A stretch of 64,000 nucleotides of DNA from contig NZ_BMQJ01000006.1 in the NCBI RefSeq assembly GCF_014648055.1, positions 248,001 to 312,000 of the forward strand, written 5' to 3'. The notes beneath the pieces are model-generated. The model did not search any database. It was not told the origin of the DNA and saw only the letters and a list, made by a program, of their open reading frames with translations. Of this stretch, positions 38,815 to 47,507 are shown in pieces. Position 1 is the stretch's first letter, and the number at the start of each line of letters is the position of its first letter. The position numbers were made by a program, and so were the translations under genes. Source of the stretch: Streptosporangium pseudovulgare. GTDB taxonomy: Bacteria > Actinomycetota > Actinomycetes > Streptosporangiales > Streptosporangiaceae.

Positions 38815-39018
38815 GCCTATGTACTGTCCGGCGGAAACGTCAGGGTTCGGGCATCCGGGGGTTTTCGTATCCCCGGCGGAGCCTTTCCGTATTCCGAGTT
38901 CCCGGCCCTGTCCTCCCCCCGTGTCCTCGCCCGGCGTCCCCGCCCCCCGTCATCCCGGCCCGGAGATCTCGGAGCCCCGGCCCCCGGAAACCGACGTCCC
39001 GGGAGCCCGGCGAAAGTC

Positions 39019-39747
39019 CTACATGCCTCCCGCCACCCGCAGGATCGCCCCCGTCGTGTAGGAGGCGTCGGCCGAGAGCAGCCAGGAGACGGCTCCGGTG
39101 ATCTCCTCCGGCTGCCCGGCGCGGCCCATGGGGATGGTGCCGGCGAGCTTCGCCGGGCGCTCCGGGTCGGCGTGGAACTCCGTCCAGATGATGCCGGGGG
39201 CCACGCAGTTGACCCGGATGCCGTCGGCGGCGACCTCCTTGGCCAGGCCGACGGTCATGGTGTCCACGGCGGCCTTGGTGGCGGCGTAGTGGACGTACTG
39301 TCCGGGGCTGCCGAGGGTGGCCGCGGCCGAGGAGATGTTCACGATCGCTCCGCCGCCGGTCCGCGACATGTCCCGTACGGCGCGGCGGGCGCACAGCAGG
39401 TAGCCGAGCACGTTGACCTCCAGCGCGCGGCGCATGCCGTCGGCGTCGGCGTCGGCGAGGCGGCCGTTGCCGCCGCTGATCCCGGCGTTGTTGACCAGCC
39501 CGGTGACCGGGCCGAGCTCGGCGGCGGCGTCGAAGAGGCGGTCCACGGAGGTCTCGTCGGCGGTGTCGGACGGGACGGTGAGGCAGCGGCGGCCGGCCGC
39601 GCGGACGGTCTCGGCGACGGCCTCGGCCGCGGTCGCGTCGGAGCGGTAGCCCACGACGACGTCGTGGCCGTCGGCGGCGAGGCGGGCGCAGATCGCGGCG
39701 CCGATGCCGCGGCTGCCTCCGGTCACGACGGTGACGGGCTGGTGCAT
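39019..39747 (-). CDS. Short-chain dehydrogenase/reductase
   Basis: 242 residues, a classical SDR. Cofactor motif TGGSRGIG (about 9-16), NNAG in GLVNNAGISGG, the catalytic Ser in NISSAAATLGSPG and YxxxK as YAATK. The RSD after the second strand suggests NADP(H). The end AGQPEEITGAVSWLLSADASYTTGAILRVAGGM is typical of FabG-like SDRs. The substrate is unknown. ATG 39747 begins the family N-terminus. It is transcribed away from nadB. Confidence 0.9.
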   Translation of the reverse strand: MHQPVTVVTGGSRGIGAAICARLAADGHDVVVGYRSDATAAEAVAETVRAAGRRCLTVPSDTADETSVDRLFDAAAELGPVTGLVNNAGISGGNGRLADADADGMRRALEVNVLGYLLCARRAVRDMSRTGGGAIVNISSAAATLGSPGQYVHYAATKAAVDTMTVGLAKEVAADGIRVNCVAPGIIWTEFHADPERPAKLAGTIPMGRAGQPEEITGAVSWLLSADASYTTGAILRVAGGM

Positions 39748-39991
39748 GACGGGCCTCCAGGGACGACGGGCCTCGCCTGGACCTTCCGGGGCGGCGGCCT
39801 CGATGAGAAAAGATCATCTGATCATCCCATGAAAGGCCCTCTGTGGACCAGACGCGAAGGCGTTCCGGGGGCTCCCGGCCGGGGTCGAAGGCGTCCCGGG
39901 GAGTGCGCGGGCCAGGTGTGGAGAGGTCCCGGGGGTCCGCGGGCCGGTGTTGGGGGCACCCCGGGGAAGAAGCATCGTCCGGCACCCGTTA

Positions 39992-40006
39992 TCGTCACAT
40001 TGACGA
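39992..40006. promoter_or_regulatory. Inverted repeat in the nadB promoter region
   Basis: TCGTCA-CAT-TGACGA is a perfect 6 bp inverted repeat about 40 nt before the nadB ATG; TATCGT, a possible -10 box, overlaps its left arm. A NAD-responsive repressor site is plausible, but I could not match it to a known motif. Confidence 0.45.
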
Positions 40007-40043
40007 AATCAGGTGCCTCTACCCATCCCACAAGGAGGCGGCA

Positions 40044-42575
40044 ATGACGATCCCGGCCATCCCCCAGAGGCTGACCGCGCCCTCCCCGGGCTGGACGGTC
40101 GAGGCCGACGTGGTCGTGGTGGGCTCCGGTGTCGCGGGCCTCACCCTGGCCCTGCGGTACGCGGCCCTCGACCCCGCCGCCAGGGTCCTGGTCGTCACCA
40201 AGGACGTGCTGTCGTCGGGGTCCACCCGCTGGGCGCAGGGCGGGATCGCCGCCGTGCTCGACCCCGGGGACACCCCCGAGGAGCACCTGTCCGACACCCT
40301 CCTCGCCGGCGTCGGCCTCTGCGACACCGAGGCGGTGCGGACCATGGTGACCGAGGGCCCGGACGCCCTGCGCCGGCTGATCGCCACCGGGGCGCGGTTC
40401 GACACCGACGCCGCAGGCGGGCTCCAGCTCACCCGCGAGGGCGGCCACCGGCGTGACCGCATCGTCCACGCGGGCGGCGACGCCACCGGCGCCGAGGTGC
40501 AGCGGGCCCTGGTGCAGGCGATCCGGGAGTCGGCGATCGAGGTCATCGAGCACGCCCTCGTGCTCGACCTTCTCAAGGACGCCGAGGGCCGGGCGGCCGG
40601 GGTGACCCTCCACGTCATGGGCGAGGGCGAGCGCGACGGTGTGGGCGCGGTCCGGGCCCGCGCCGTGGTTCTGGCCACCGGCGGCATGGGCCAGGTGTAC
40701 GCCGCGACCACCAACCCCGTCGTCTCCACCGGCGACGGCGTGGCCCTCGCGCTGCGGGCCGGAGCCGTCGTACGCGACCTGGAGTTCGTCCAGTTCCACC
40801 CGACCGTGCTCTGGCTGGGCGAGGAGGCCACCGGCCAGCAGCCGCTGATCTCCGAGGCGGTCCGCGGCGAGGGCGCGGTGCTCGTCGACGCCGACGGCAC
40901 CCGCTTCATGCAGGGCGTCCACGAGCTGGCCGACCTCGCCCCCCGCGACGTCGTGGCCAAGGCGATCATGCGGCGGATGCGCGAGACCGGCGCCGCCCAC
41001 ATGTACCTCGACGCCCGCCACTTCGGCGAGCACAAGTGGCGCACTCGCTTCCCGACGATCCACGCGGTCTGCCTGGAGCACGGCATCGACCCGGTGACCC
41101 AGCCCATCCCGGTCGCGCCCGCCGCCCACTACGCCAGCGGCGGCGTCCGCGTCGACCTGCGCGGCCGTACCGACGTGCCCGGCCTGTACGCCTGCGGCGA
41201 GGTGGCCTGCACCGGCGTGCACGGCGCCAACCGGCTGGCCTCCAACTCGCTCCTCGAAGGGCTGGTCTTCGCCGAGCGGATCGCCGCCGACATCCACGCC
41301 GTACGGCCCGCGCCCGGCGACCCCGTCCCCGACGAGCGGCCGTCCGGCCTCGCCGACCCCCGGACCCGCACCCGGATCCAGGCGCACATGAGCCGGGGCG
41401 CGGGCGTGCTGCGCGGCGAGGAGTCGCTGACCGAGGTCGCCAAAGCCCTGCTGGGCGCGCGGTGGACCCCGGTGGCGGTCGAGCCGTGCACCGAGTCGTG
41501 GGAGGCCACGAACCTGCTGACCGTCGCGTCGGCGCTGGTCGCGGCGGCCCGCAACCGGGAGGAGACCCGCGGCTCGCACTGGCGCGAGGACTTCCCCGAC
41601 CGGAATGATGCCTGGTGGCTGGGCCACCTGGACCTGACCCTGACATCGGAGGGAATGACGATGACGTACGTGCCCCACGAGCGGCGCGCGACCGGGCTGC
41701 CGCCGCGGGTGGCGGCCGACCTGGCCGAGGCGGGCCTCGACCCGGCCGAGGCGGAGGCGGTCGTCACGGCCGCGCTGCGGGAGGACCTCCAGGAGGCCGG
41801 CGACGTCACCAGCGCCGCCACCATCCCCGCCGGCCGTACCGACACCGCCGACGTGGTGGCCCGCGCGGACGGGGTGGTCTGCGGGCTGGCCCTCGCCGAG
41901 GCCGTCTTCTTCCGCGTCGGCGGGGACGGCGTCGTCGTCGAGCGCCGCGTCAAGGACGGCGAGCGGGTCTCCCGCGGCGACGTGCTGATGACCGTCACCG
42001 GCCCCACCCGCGACCTGCTGACCGCCGAGCGGACCGCCCTCAACCTGCTCACCCACCTGTCCGGCATCGCGACCTTCACCGGCCGCTGGGTCGAGGCCGT
42101 GGCGGGCACCGGCGCGCGGATCAGGGACAGCCGCAAGACCCTGCCCGGCCTGCGGGCGCTCGCGAAGTACGCCGTCCGCTGCGGCGGCGGGGTCAACCAC
42201 CGCATGTCGCTTTCGGACGCCGCCCTGATCAAGGACAATCACGTCGTGGCCGCCGGCGGGGTGGCCGAGGCGTTCCGGGCAGTCCGCGACGCGTACCCCG
42301 GGCTGCCGATCGAGGTCGAGGTCGACCGGATCGACCAGATCGAGCCGGTGCTCGCGGAAGGAGCCGAGGAGATCCTGTTGGACAATTTCAGCGTGGAAGA
42401 CCTGGCGCGGGCCGTACGACTGGTGGGCGGCAGGGCACGACTGGAGTCCAGCGGGGGCCTGACCCTGGAATCGGCGCGCGAGGTGGCCGCGACCGGCGTC
42501 GACTACCTCGCCGTGGGCGCGCTCACCCACTCGGCGCCCGCGCTGGACATCGCCATGGACCTTCGAGGGAACTGA
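40044..42575 (+). CDS. nadBC: L-aspartate oxidase and quinolinate phosphoribosyltransferase in one frame (NadB-NadC fusion)
   Basis: 843 codons with no stop between two enzymes of de novo NAD synthesis. Residues ~1-535 are L-aspartate oxidase: FAD loop VVVGSGVAGLTLALRYA, STRWAQGGIAAVLDP, QFHPTVL, EAVRGEGAVLVDADGTRFM and HYASGGVRVDLRGRTDVPGLYACGEVACTGVHGANRLASNSLLEGLVF. Residues ~540-843 are quinolinate phosphoribosyltransferase: EDLQEAGDVTSAA, RTALNLLTHLSGIAT, DSRKTLPGLRALAKYAVRCGGGVNHRMSL, IKDNHVVAAGG, LLDNFSVEDLARAV, ESSGGLTLESAREVAATGVDYLAVGALTHSA. Separate genes are the rule elsewhere. A GGAGGG box (41648-41653) precedes ATGs at 41655 and 41661, so NadC might also be made alone. ATG 40044 has AAGGAGG 6 nt upstream. 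nadA is not in the window. Confidence 0.93.
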   Translation: MTIPAIPQRLTAPSPGWTVEADVVVVGSGVAGLTLALRYAALDPAARVLVVTKDVLSSGSTRWAQGGIAAVLDPGDTPEEHLSDTLLAGVGLCDTEAVRTMVTEGPDALRRLIATGARFDTDAAGGLQLTREGGHRRDRIVHAGGDATGAEVQRALVQAIRESAIEVIEHALVLDLLKDAEGRAAGVTLHVMGEGERDGVGAVRARAVVLATGGMGQVYAATTNPVVSTGDGVALALRAGAVVRDLEFVQFHPTVLWLGEEATGQQPLISEAVRGEGAVLVDADGTRFMQGVHELADLAPRDVVAKAIMRRMRETGAAHMYLDARHFGEHKWRTRFPTIHAVCLEHGIDPVTQPIPVAPAAHYASGGVRVDLRGRTDVPGLYACGEVACTGVHGANRLASNSLLEGLVFAERIAADIHAVRPAPGDPVPDERPSGLADPRTRTRIQAHMSRGAGVLRGEESLTEVAKALLGARWTPVAVEPCTESWEATNLLTVASALVAAARNREETRGSHWREDFPDRNDAWWLGHLDLTLTSEGMTMTYVPHERRATGLPPRVAADLAEAGLDPAEAEAVVTAALREDLQEAGDVTSAATIPAGRTDTADVVARADGVVCGLALAEAVFFRVGGDGVVVERRVKDGERVSRGDVLMTVTGPTRDLLTAERTALNLLTHLSGIATFTGRWVEAVAGTGARIRDSRKTLPGLRALAKYAVRCGGGVNHRMSLSDAALIKDNHVVAAGGVAEAFRAVRDAYPGLPIEVEVDRIDQIEPVLAEGAEEILLDNFSVEDLARAVRLVGGRARLESSGGLTLESAREVAATGVDYLAVGALTHSAPALDIAMDLRGN

Positions 42576-42580
42576 TACTG

Positions 42581-43363
42581 ATGCTGCTCGCCATCGACGT
42601 CGGCAACACCCACACCGTCCTCGGCCTCTTCGAGGGCGAGGAGGTCATCGAGCACTGGCGCATCGCCACCGACGCCCGGCGCACGGCCGACGAGATAGCC
42701 GTGGTGCTGCAGGGCCTGCTCGGCCAGTCGCCGCTGCTCAAGGGCACCGACGTCGACGGCATCGTCATCTGCTCCACGGTGCCGTCGGTGCTCAACGAGA
42801 TGCGGGAGATGTGCCGCCGCTACTACGGCGACGTCAACGCCGTGATCGTCGAGCCCGGCGTCCGCACCGGCGTGCCCGTCAGGATGGACAACCCCAAGGA
42901 GGTCGGCAGCGACCGCATCGTCAACGCGCTCGCCGCCATCAACCTGTACGGCGGGCCCTGCGTGATCGTCGACTTCGGCACCGCGACCTCCTTCGACGCC
43001 GTCTCCGCCAAGGGCGAGTACGTCGGCGCGGTCACCGCGCCCGGCATCGAGATCTCAGTGGACGCCCTGGCGGCGGCCGGCGCGCAGCTGCACAAGGTGG
43101 AGCTGGTCCGGCCGCGCTCGGTGATCGCCAAGAACACCGTCGAGGCGCTCCAGGCCGGCATCATCTACGGCTTCGCCGGGCAGGTGGACGGGATCGTCGA
43201 GCGGATGGCGGCCGAGCTGGCCGACGACCCCGACGACGTCACGGTCGTCGCCACCGGCAGCGCGGCGCAGCTCGTGGTGGGGGAGGCCCGCTCGATCGAC
43301 GTCCACGAGCCGTGGCTCACTTTGATCGGGCTCAGGCTGATCTATAACAGAAACGTTTCCTAG
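42581..43363 (+). CDS. coaX: Type III pantothenate kinase
   Basis: 260 residues. CoaX phosphorylates pantothenate, the first step to coenzyme A, and belongs to the ASKHA fold. Motifs: LLAIDVGNTHTVLGLFEGEEV (phosphate 1), ICSTVPSVL, MDNPKEVGSDRIVNALAA, VIVDFGTATSFDAVSAKGEYVGAVTAPGIEIS (phosphate 2) and VATGSAAQLV. ATG 42581 begins 5 nt after the nadBC stop with CGAGGGA upstream, so it is co-transcribed with NAD synthesis. It uses the product of the nearby panC-panD pathway. Confidence 0.97.
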   Translation: MLLAIDVGNTHTVLGLFEGEEVIEHWRIATDARRTADEIAVVLQGLLGQSPLLKGTDVDGIVICSTVPSVLNEMREMCRRYYGDVNAVIVEPGVRTGVPVRMDNPKEVGSDRIVNALAAINLYGGPCVIVDFGTATSFDAVSAKGEYVGAVTAPGIEISVDALAAAGAQLHKVELVRPRSVIAKNTVEALQAGIIYGFAGQVDGIVERMAAELADDPDDVTVVATGSAAQLVVGEARSIDVHEPWLTLIGLRLIYNRNVS

Positions 43364-43387
43364 CCGGACATCGGTACCCTTGGCTGT

Positions 43388-44890
43388 GTGACCGCTGACC
43401 TGACGAACCCAGCCGACGATCTGCCCGAGCAGATGCGCGTGCGCCGGGAGAAGCTCGACCGCCTCCGCGCCGAGGGTGTCGACCCCTACCCGGTGACCTT
43501 CCCACGCACCGCGACCAACGGCGAGATCCGCGAAAAATACGCCGATCTCGCCGCTGACACCGCGACCGGCGACAAAGTGGGCGTCACCGGCCGCGTCATG
43601 CTGGCCCGGACGGGCGGCAAGCTCTGCTTCGCCACCATCCGCGACGGCTCCGCCGACCTCCAGGTCATGATCTCCCTGGACAAGGTCGGGGAGGAGTCCC
43701 TGGCCGCGTGGAAGCGCGACGTCGACCTCGGCGACCACGTCGGCATCGAGGGCGAGGTCATCACCTCCCGCCGGGGTGAGCTGTCCATCCTCGCCGACCG
43801 CTGGGCGATCACGTCCAAGTGCCTGCGCCCGCTGCCGGAGAAGCATGTCGGCCTGACCGACCCGGAGGCCCGGGTCCGCCAGCGCTACCTCGACCTCGTC
43901 GTCAACGACGAGGCGCGGAGGATGGCCTACGTCCGCAGCGCCGTCGTGCGGGCCATGCGCGACTTCTGGCACGGCGAGGGCTACCTCGAGGTCGAGACGC
44001 CGATGCTCCAGCGCATCCACGGCGGCGCGACGGCCCGTCCGTTCAAGACCCACATCAACGCCTACAGCATGGAGCTCTACCTCCGCATCGCGATCGAGCT
44101 CTACCTCAAGCGGCTCGTGGTGGGCGGCATCGAGAAGGTCTTCGAGATCAACCGCAACTTCCGCAACGAGGGCGCGGACGCCACCCACAACCCCGAGTTC
44201 ACGATGCTCGAGGCCTACGGCACCTATCTCGACTACAACGACATGGCCGACCTGACCCAGCGGATGATCCAGAACGCGGTCGTGGCCGCGCTCGGCCACT
44301 CCGTGGTGGTCCACGAAGGCCAGGAGGTCGACCTGGGTCTGCCCGAGTGGCCGCGGATCACCGTCTACGGGTCGGTCTCCGAGGCGCTGGGCGAGGAGAT
44401 CACGACCGAGACGCCGCTGGAGCACGTCCGCAAGCTCGCCGACGCCCGTGACATCCGCTGGGATCCGAAGTGGGGTCAGGGCAAGCTCGTCCAGGAGCTC
44501 TTCGAGGAGCTGGTCGAGCACACCCTCATCCAGCCCACGTTCGTCATGGACTACCCGCTGGAGACCTCCCCGCTGGCCCGCCTGCACCGGGACAACCCGC
44601 TGCTCACCGAGAAGTGGGACCTCATCGGGTTCGGCACCGAGCTGGGCACCGCCTTCTCGGAGCTGGCCGACCCGGTCGAGCAGCGCCGCCGCCTCACCGA
44701 GCAGTCGCTGCTCGCCGCGGGCGGCGACCCCGAGGCCATGCAGCTCGACGAGGACTTCCTCACCGCCCTGGAGTACGGCATGCCGCCCACCGGCGGCGTG
44801 GGGGTCGGCGTGGACCGCCTCGTCATGGCCTTCACCGGCAAGAACATCCGCGACACCATCCTGTTCCCGCTGGTCAAGCCCACCGGCTGA
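43388..44890 (+). CDS. lysS: Lysyl-tRNA synthetase, class II
   Basis: 500 residues. An N-terminal OB-fold binds the anticodon (VGVTGRVMLARTGGKLCFATIRDGSADLQVMI), and the class II core holds motif 1 (RSAVVRAMRDFWHGEGYLEVETPMLQRIHGGATARPF), motif 2 (FEINRNFRNEGADATHNPEFTMLEAYGTY) and motif 3 (GVGVGVDRLVMAFTGKNIRDTILFP). GTG 43388 has TACCCT at 43375-43380 ending 7 nt upstream, giving a probable leaderless mRNA distinct from coaX. A hairpin terminator follows. Confidence 0.96.
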   Translation: MTADLTNPADDLPEQMRVRREKLDRLRAEGVDPYPVTFPRTATNGEIREKYADLAADTATGDKVGVTGRVMLARTGGKLCFATIRDGSADLQVMISLDKVGEESLAAWKRDVDLGDHVGIEGEVITSRRGELSILADRWAITSKCLRPLPEKHVGLTDPEARVRQRYLDLVVNDEARRMAYVRSAVVRAMRDFWHGEGYLEVETPMLQRIHGGATARPFKTHINAYSMELYLRIAIELYLKRLVVGGIEKVFEINRNFRNEGADATHNPEFTMLEAYGTYLDYNDMADLTQRMIQNAVVAALGHSVVVHEGQEVDLGLPEWPRITVYGSVSEALGEEITTETPLEHVRKLADARDIRWDPKWGQGKLVQELFEELVEHTLIQPTFVMDYPLETSPLARLHRDNPLLTEKWDLIGFGTELGTAFSELADPVEQRRRLTEQSLLAAGGDPEAMQLDEDFLTALEYGMPPTGGVGVGVDRLVMAFTGKNIRDTILFPLVKPTG

Positions 44891-44929
44891 GCGTCGCCGG
44901 CCCGGTTGGGCCGGCCGGTCCCGCCGGAC

Positions 44930-44959
44930 GAGCCCGCGGTCCCCATGGACCGCGGGCTC
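44930..44959 (+). terminator. Hairpin terminator after lysS
   Basis: GAGCCCGCGGTCC (44930-44942) pairs perfectly with GGACCGCGGGCTC (44947-44959) across a CCAT loop: 13 bp stem, 40 nt after the lysS stop. Confidence 0.75.
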
Positions 44960-45000
44960 GTTCCGTTGCCCGGAAGCCCCGGTCGCCCGGTGGTTTCCGG

Positions 45001-45098
45001 CGCGCCTTCCCGCGCCTTCCCGCGCCTTCCCGCGCCTTCCTGTGCCTCTTGTGCCTCTTGTGTCTCCTGTGCTTCCTGTGGCTTCCCGTGGCTTCCGC
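45001..45098. repeat. 10-bp tandem repeats grading into 9-bp repeats
   Basis: CGCGCCTTCC occurs four times in tandem at 45001-45040, then the tract continues as diverged units such as TGTGCCTCT, TGTGCTTCC and TGTGGCTTCC. One strand is strongly pyrimidine-rich. No gene is affected. Confidence 0.8.
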
Positions 45099-45626
45099 GG
45101 CGCGGAGACGTCATTTCGCCGATGATCCGGGTGACGCGCTGTCCGCCCCCCCGGGAATGCCGGAAAGCGGGTTTCATCCGACATCCATTGCCCGGTGATT
45201 TTCTCGACGCCGTCAGGGGGGACACGGCCGGGGCTGCGGTCAACGGGGATGCGGTCAACGGGGATGCGCGACGCATGCCGAGCAGGTCGTTTTCCCGGGG
45301 AAATGCGGTGTGCGCCGGCCGTACGGCTCGTCCCGGCGGCGGCCCCGCGGCGTGACCCGCGGCACTGTTCCGCGAGGTGGATCGCGGCGATGACCTCGGA
45401 CGCGACGGCGGTCCGGCGGCACGGCTTCCGGGTCGGCCGCCTCTTAATCACAATGGGCCCGACATATCATGAGTACTTCATGTAACGCCCACTCTGTCAA
45501 TAGTGCGCATCACCTCTATGAAGAGCAGAGCTTGACGACCTTTGAACGGGGCGTTTACCGTTCCTGACGGGCGACCTCGATTCCAGCGTGCTCACGCCTT
45601 AGTCCCGTTGCGGGGGGAGTGGCTAG

Positions 45627-45875
45627 ATGGCATATCCGGAAGTGGATTCCCGCCGCGGCGAAAGCCTTCCGGGTACGGAGGATATCGATCTCAGCGAGGA
45701 GGACCTCGTGCTCCTCGCCGAGCTGGCCAAGGGCGTCACCGTCGACAGGGTGGGCCGCCGCCTCGACATCAGCGGCCGGACGGTCCGGCGCAGGCTGCGC
45801 GGGATCTGTGACCGCATCGGCGTGGCCACCGCGATCGAGGCCGTGGCCTGGGCCGCCCGCCGTCGCCTGATCTGA
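45627..45875 (+). CDS. Single-domain LuxR-type HTH protein
   Basis: 82 residues, nearly all a GerE/LuxR-type helix-turn-helix: LSEEDLVLLAELAKGVTVDRVGRRLDISGRTVRRRLRGICDRIGVATAIEAVAWAARRRLI, with the recognition helix in SGRTVRRRLRGIC. It has no receiver or sensor domain, only an acidic N-terminal leader of ~20 residues. Such stand-alone DNA-binding modules may act with partners or compete for sites; no target is known. ATG 45627 has GGGGGGAG about 9 nt upstream. It is alone between lysS and a convergent hydrolase gene. Confidence 0.85.
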   Translation: MAYPEVDSRRGESLPGTEDIDLSEEDLVLLAELAKGVTVDRVGRRLDISGRTVRRRLRGICDRIGVATAIEAVAWAARRRLI

Positions 45876-45960
45876 CGCCGTACGCCCGGCCGGTTCAGCC
45901 TGGGCCCGGCCGGGTTCGGTCGTACGTCCGGCCAGGCTCAGCCGTACCTCCCGGCCGGGT

Positions 45961-47010
45961 TCAGTCGGCGACGCGCACGCCCCCGGCGAAGGGCCGGTTG
46001 CCCATGGGCGCGATGCGGACCACGTCGCCGGTCTGCGGGGCGTGGATCATCAGGCCGGCGCCGACGTAGATCCCGACGTGGTGCAGGTCGCTGTAGAAGA
46101 AGACCAGGTCGCCGGGGCGCAGGTCGTCCCGGGAGACATGGGTGCCGGCGGTCCACTGGTCACCGGTGTAGTGGGGCAGGCTGATGCCGACCTTCTGGTA
46201 GGCCCACATGACCAGGCCCGAGCAGTCGAAGGAGTTGGGCCCCTCGGCGCCCCAGACGTACGGCTTGAGCTGCTGGGTGAGCGCCCAGCGCACCGCCTCG
46301 GCCGCCTTGCCCTGGCCCACGATCGGGACGCTGAGCCTGGTGGCCCGGCCGCGCATGTTCTCGGCGCGGTCGCGGACCTCCCGGTAGAGGCTGCCCTCCA
46401 GCTTGCCGACCAGACGCTCGATCTTGGAGCGCTTGTCGCCGAGCTCCGCCAGGAGCTTCTTGACCTCGGCGGACCGGGCGGCGGCGCCGGCCCGGGCCTG
46501 TTCGGCGACCTTGAGCGCCCGGGCGACCTGGGCGACCTCCTCGCTCTGCCGCTGCTGGAGGGCGTAGCTGGTGGTGGCCTGGTCGAGGAAGGAGTCGGGG
46601 TCGTTCGACTGGGTGAAGGCGAGCGTGGATCCCAGGCCCCCCGACATGTAGGCGCTCTGCGCGAGGAGGGTGGCCTTGGCGCGCCGGGACTCCAGCTCCG
46701 TCTCGCTGGCGGACAGGTTCTTCTTGGCCACCTCGGCGGCGCGCTGCGCCTGCTTGAGCTTCACCCGCGCGCCGTTGTACTGCTCGCTGAGCGTCTCGAC
46801 CTCGACGTGGAGCTTCTCGACCTGCTTGGCGAGCTGCTGGAGGTCGGGCTTGGGGTCCGCGCCGGCGGACGTCAGGGGGGCGCCGACGGCGAGGAGGGTG
46901 AGCGCCAACCCGATGAACGCCGCCCGGCCGGGAAGGCGGTGGGAGACGCGCTCCCGCATCGGGACGTGTCCGGCCGAACGCCTACTGCCACGGCTCGGCG
47001 TGCGCTTCAC
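45961..47010 (-). CDS. Secreted NlpC/P60 peptidoglycan hydrolase under c-di-AMP riboswitch
   Basis: 349 residues. A signal peptide (LPGRAAFIGLALTLLAVGAPLTSAGA) follows a basic start; residues ~55-230 form a long coiled coil (LQQLAKQVEKLHVEVETLSEQYNGARVKLKQAQRAAEVAKKNL); the C-terminal NlpC/P60 domain has Cys in SFDCSGLVMWAY, His in HHVGIYVGAGLM and the third residue in IHAPQTGD. It should cleave stem peptides of peptidoglycan, like RipA. GTG 47010 is chosen as AGAGAGGAG lies 7 nt upstream. The leader contains a ydaO-type riboswitch, so production should fall or rise with c-di-AMP, made by DisA encoded at 57396-58478. Confidence 0.92.
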   Translation of the reverse strand: MKRTPSRGSRRSAGHVPMRERVSHRLPGRAAFIGLALTLLAVGAPLTSAGADPKPDLQQLAKQVEKLHVEVETLSEQYNGARVKLKQAQRAAEVAKKNLSASETELESRRAKATLLAQSAYMSGGLGSTLAFTQSNDPDSFLDQATTSYALQQRQSEEVAQVARALKVAEQARAGAAARSAEVKKLLAELGDKRSKIERLVGKLEGSLYREVRDRAENMRGRATRLSVPIVGQGKAAEAVRWALTQQLKPYVWGAEGPNSFDCSGLVMWAYQKVGISLPHYTGDQWTAGTHVSRDDLRPGDLVFFYSDLHHVGIYVGAGLMIHAPQTGDVVRIAPMGNRPFAGGVRVAD

Positions 47011-47025
47011 CAACAGGCTCCTCTC

Positions 47026-47176
47026 TTGGCCGCCTACCGGGTTAGCTGACGGGTTCGGGCCGGAGGCAGCCCTACCGAGCGCGCCGGTGGCGGCTCGGAT
47101 TCACCCCTGGGGACACGCGGAGGGTGGGTCCCCGGCTCCCCGGGTCCGGGGATTCGGCGGGTCAGCATTTCGGGGG
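47026..47176 (-). promoter_or_regulatory. ydaO-type (c-di-AMP) riboswitch
   Basis: On the minus strand the leader has the actinobacterial ydaO order: CCGCCGAATCCCCGG, CCCGGGGAGCCGGGGACCCA, CAGGGGTGAATCCGAG, TCGGTAGGGCTGCC, CCGAACCCGTCAGCTAACC and GGTAGGCGG, ending about 15 nt before the start codon. The GGGGAGCCGGGGA, GGGTGAATC and GAACCCGTCAGCTAACC blocks are the conserved c-di-AMP-binding elements. These switches commonly sit before cell-wall hydrolase genes and turn them off when c-di-AMP is high (family knowledge). Recognised by eye. Confidence 0.9.
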
Positions 47177-47195
47177 ACGCTGACATCGAGCACGG

Positions 47196-47225
47196 ACATT
47201 AGTGCAATTGGAGGTTCATGCTCAA
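47196..47225 (-). promoter_or_regulatory. Promoter of the riboswitch-hydrolase transcript
   Basis: TTGAGC (minus strand, 47220-47225) and TAATGT (47196-47201) with an 18 nt spacer; start near 47189, just upstream of the riboswitch. The surrounding 47161-47507 region is AT-richer than average and carries short inverted repeats such as TATGCC-N9-GGCATA. Confidence 0.6.
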
Positions 47226-47507
47226 CCAGAACCACAAACTCGGTAGAGCTTTCACAACCGGAAAGTCACGGGCAGATCACATACTTTCATGATCCACGCA
47301 CCTGTCAACCTGGACCTATGCCGTTCCGAGTGGCATACCGCCTATGTCATCGCAGATCCCGGTCCATGCCGAGGGCGAATGGCCGCCGTCACCGGCGTTT
47401 CCGGCCGGGTGAGACGGCGGTGACGCCGTGCACCGGACGGTGCCGTTGTGACCGAAGTTACGGCCGGACCGTAATGGGGGCGCGACGAGGACGTACGCTG
47501 ATCGGTC

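Larger units (their letters stand above)
44891..45626. other. 736-bp intergenic region after lysS
   Basis: Holds the lysS terminator, a C/T-rich tandem repeat block (45001-45098), then a GC-rich stretch with no recognisable gene and finally an AT-rich stretch (about 45440-45560) with a possible promoter TTGACG (45532-45537) and weak -10 TTACCG 17 nt later, facing the LuxR-type gene. Short frames here lack protein-like character. Confidence 0.5.

Noticed and set aside
43055-45451. 798-codon minus-strand frame
   Set aside because: Covers coaX and lysS in antisense; both sense genes are certain and the antisense peptide has no recognisable domain.
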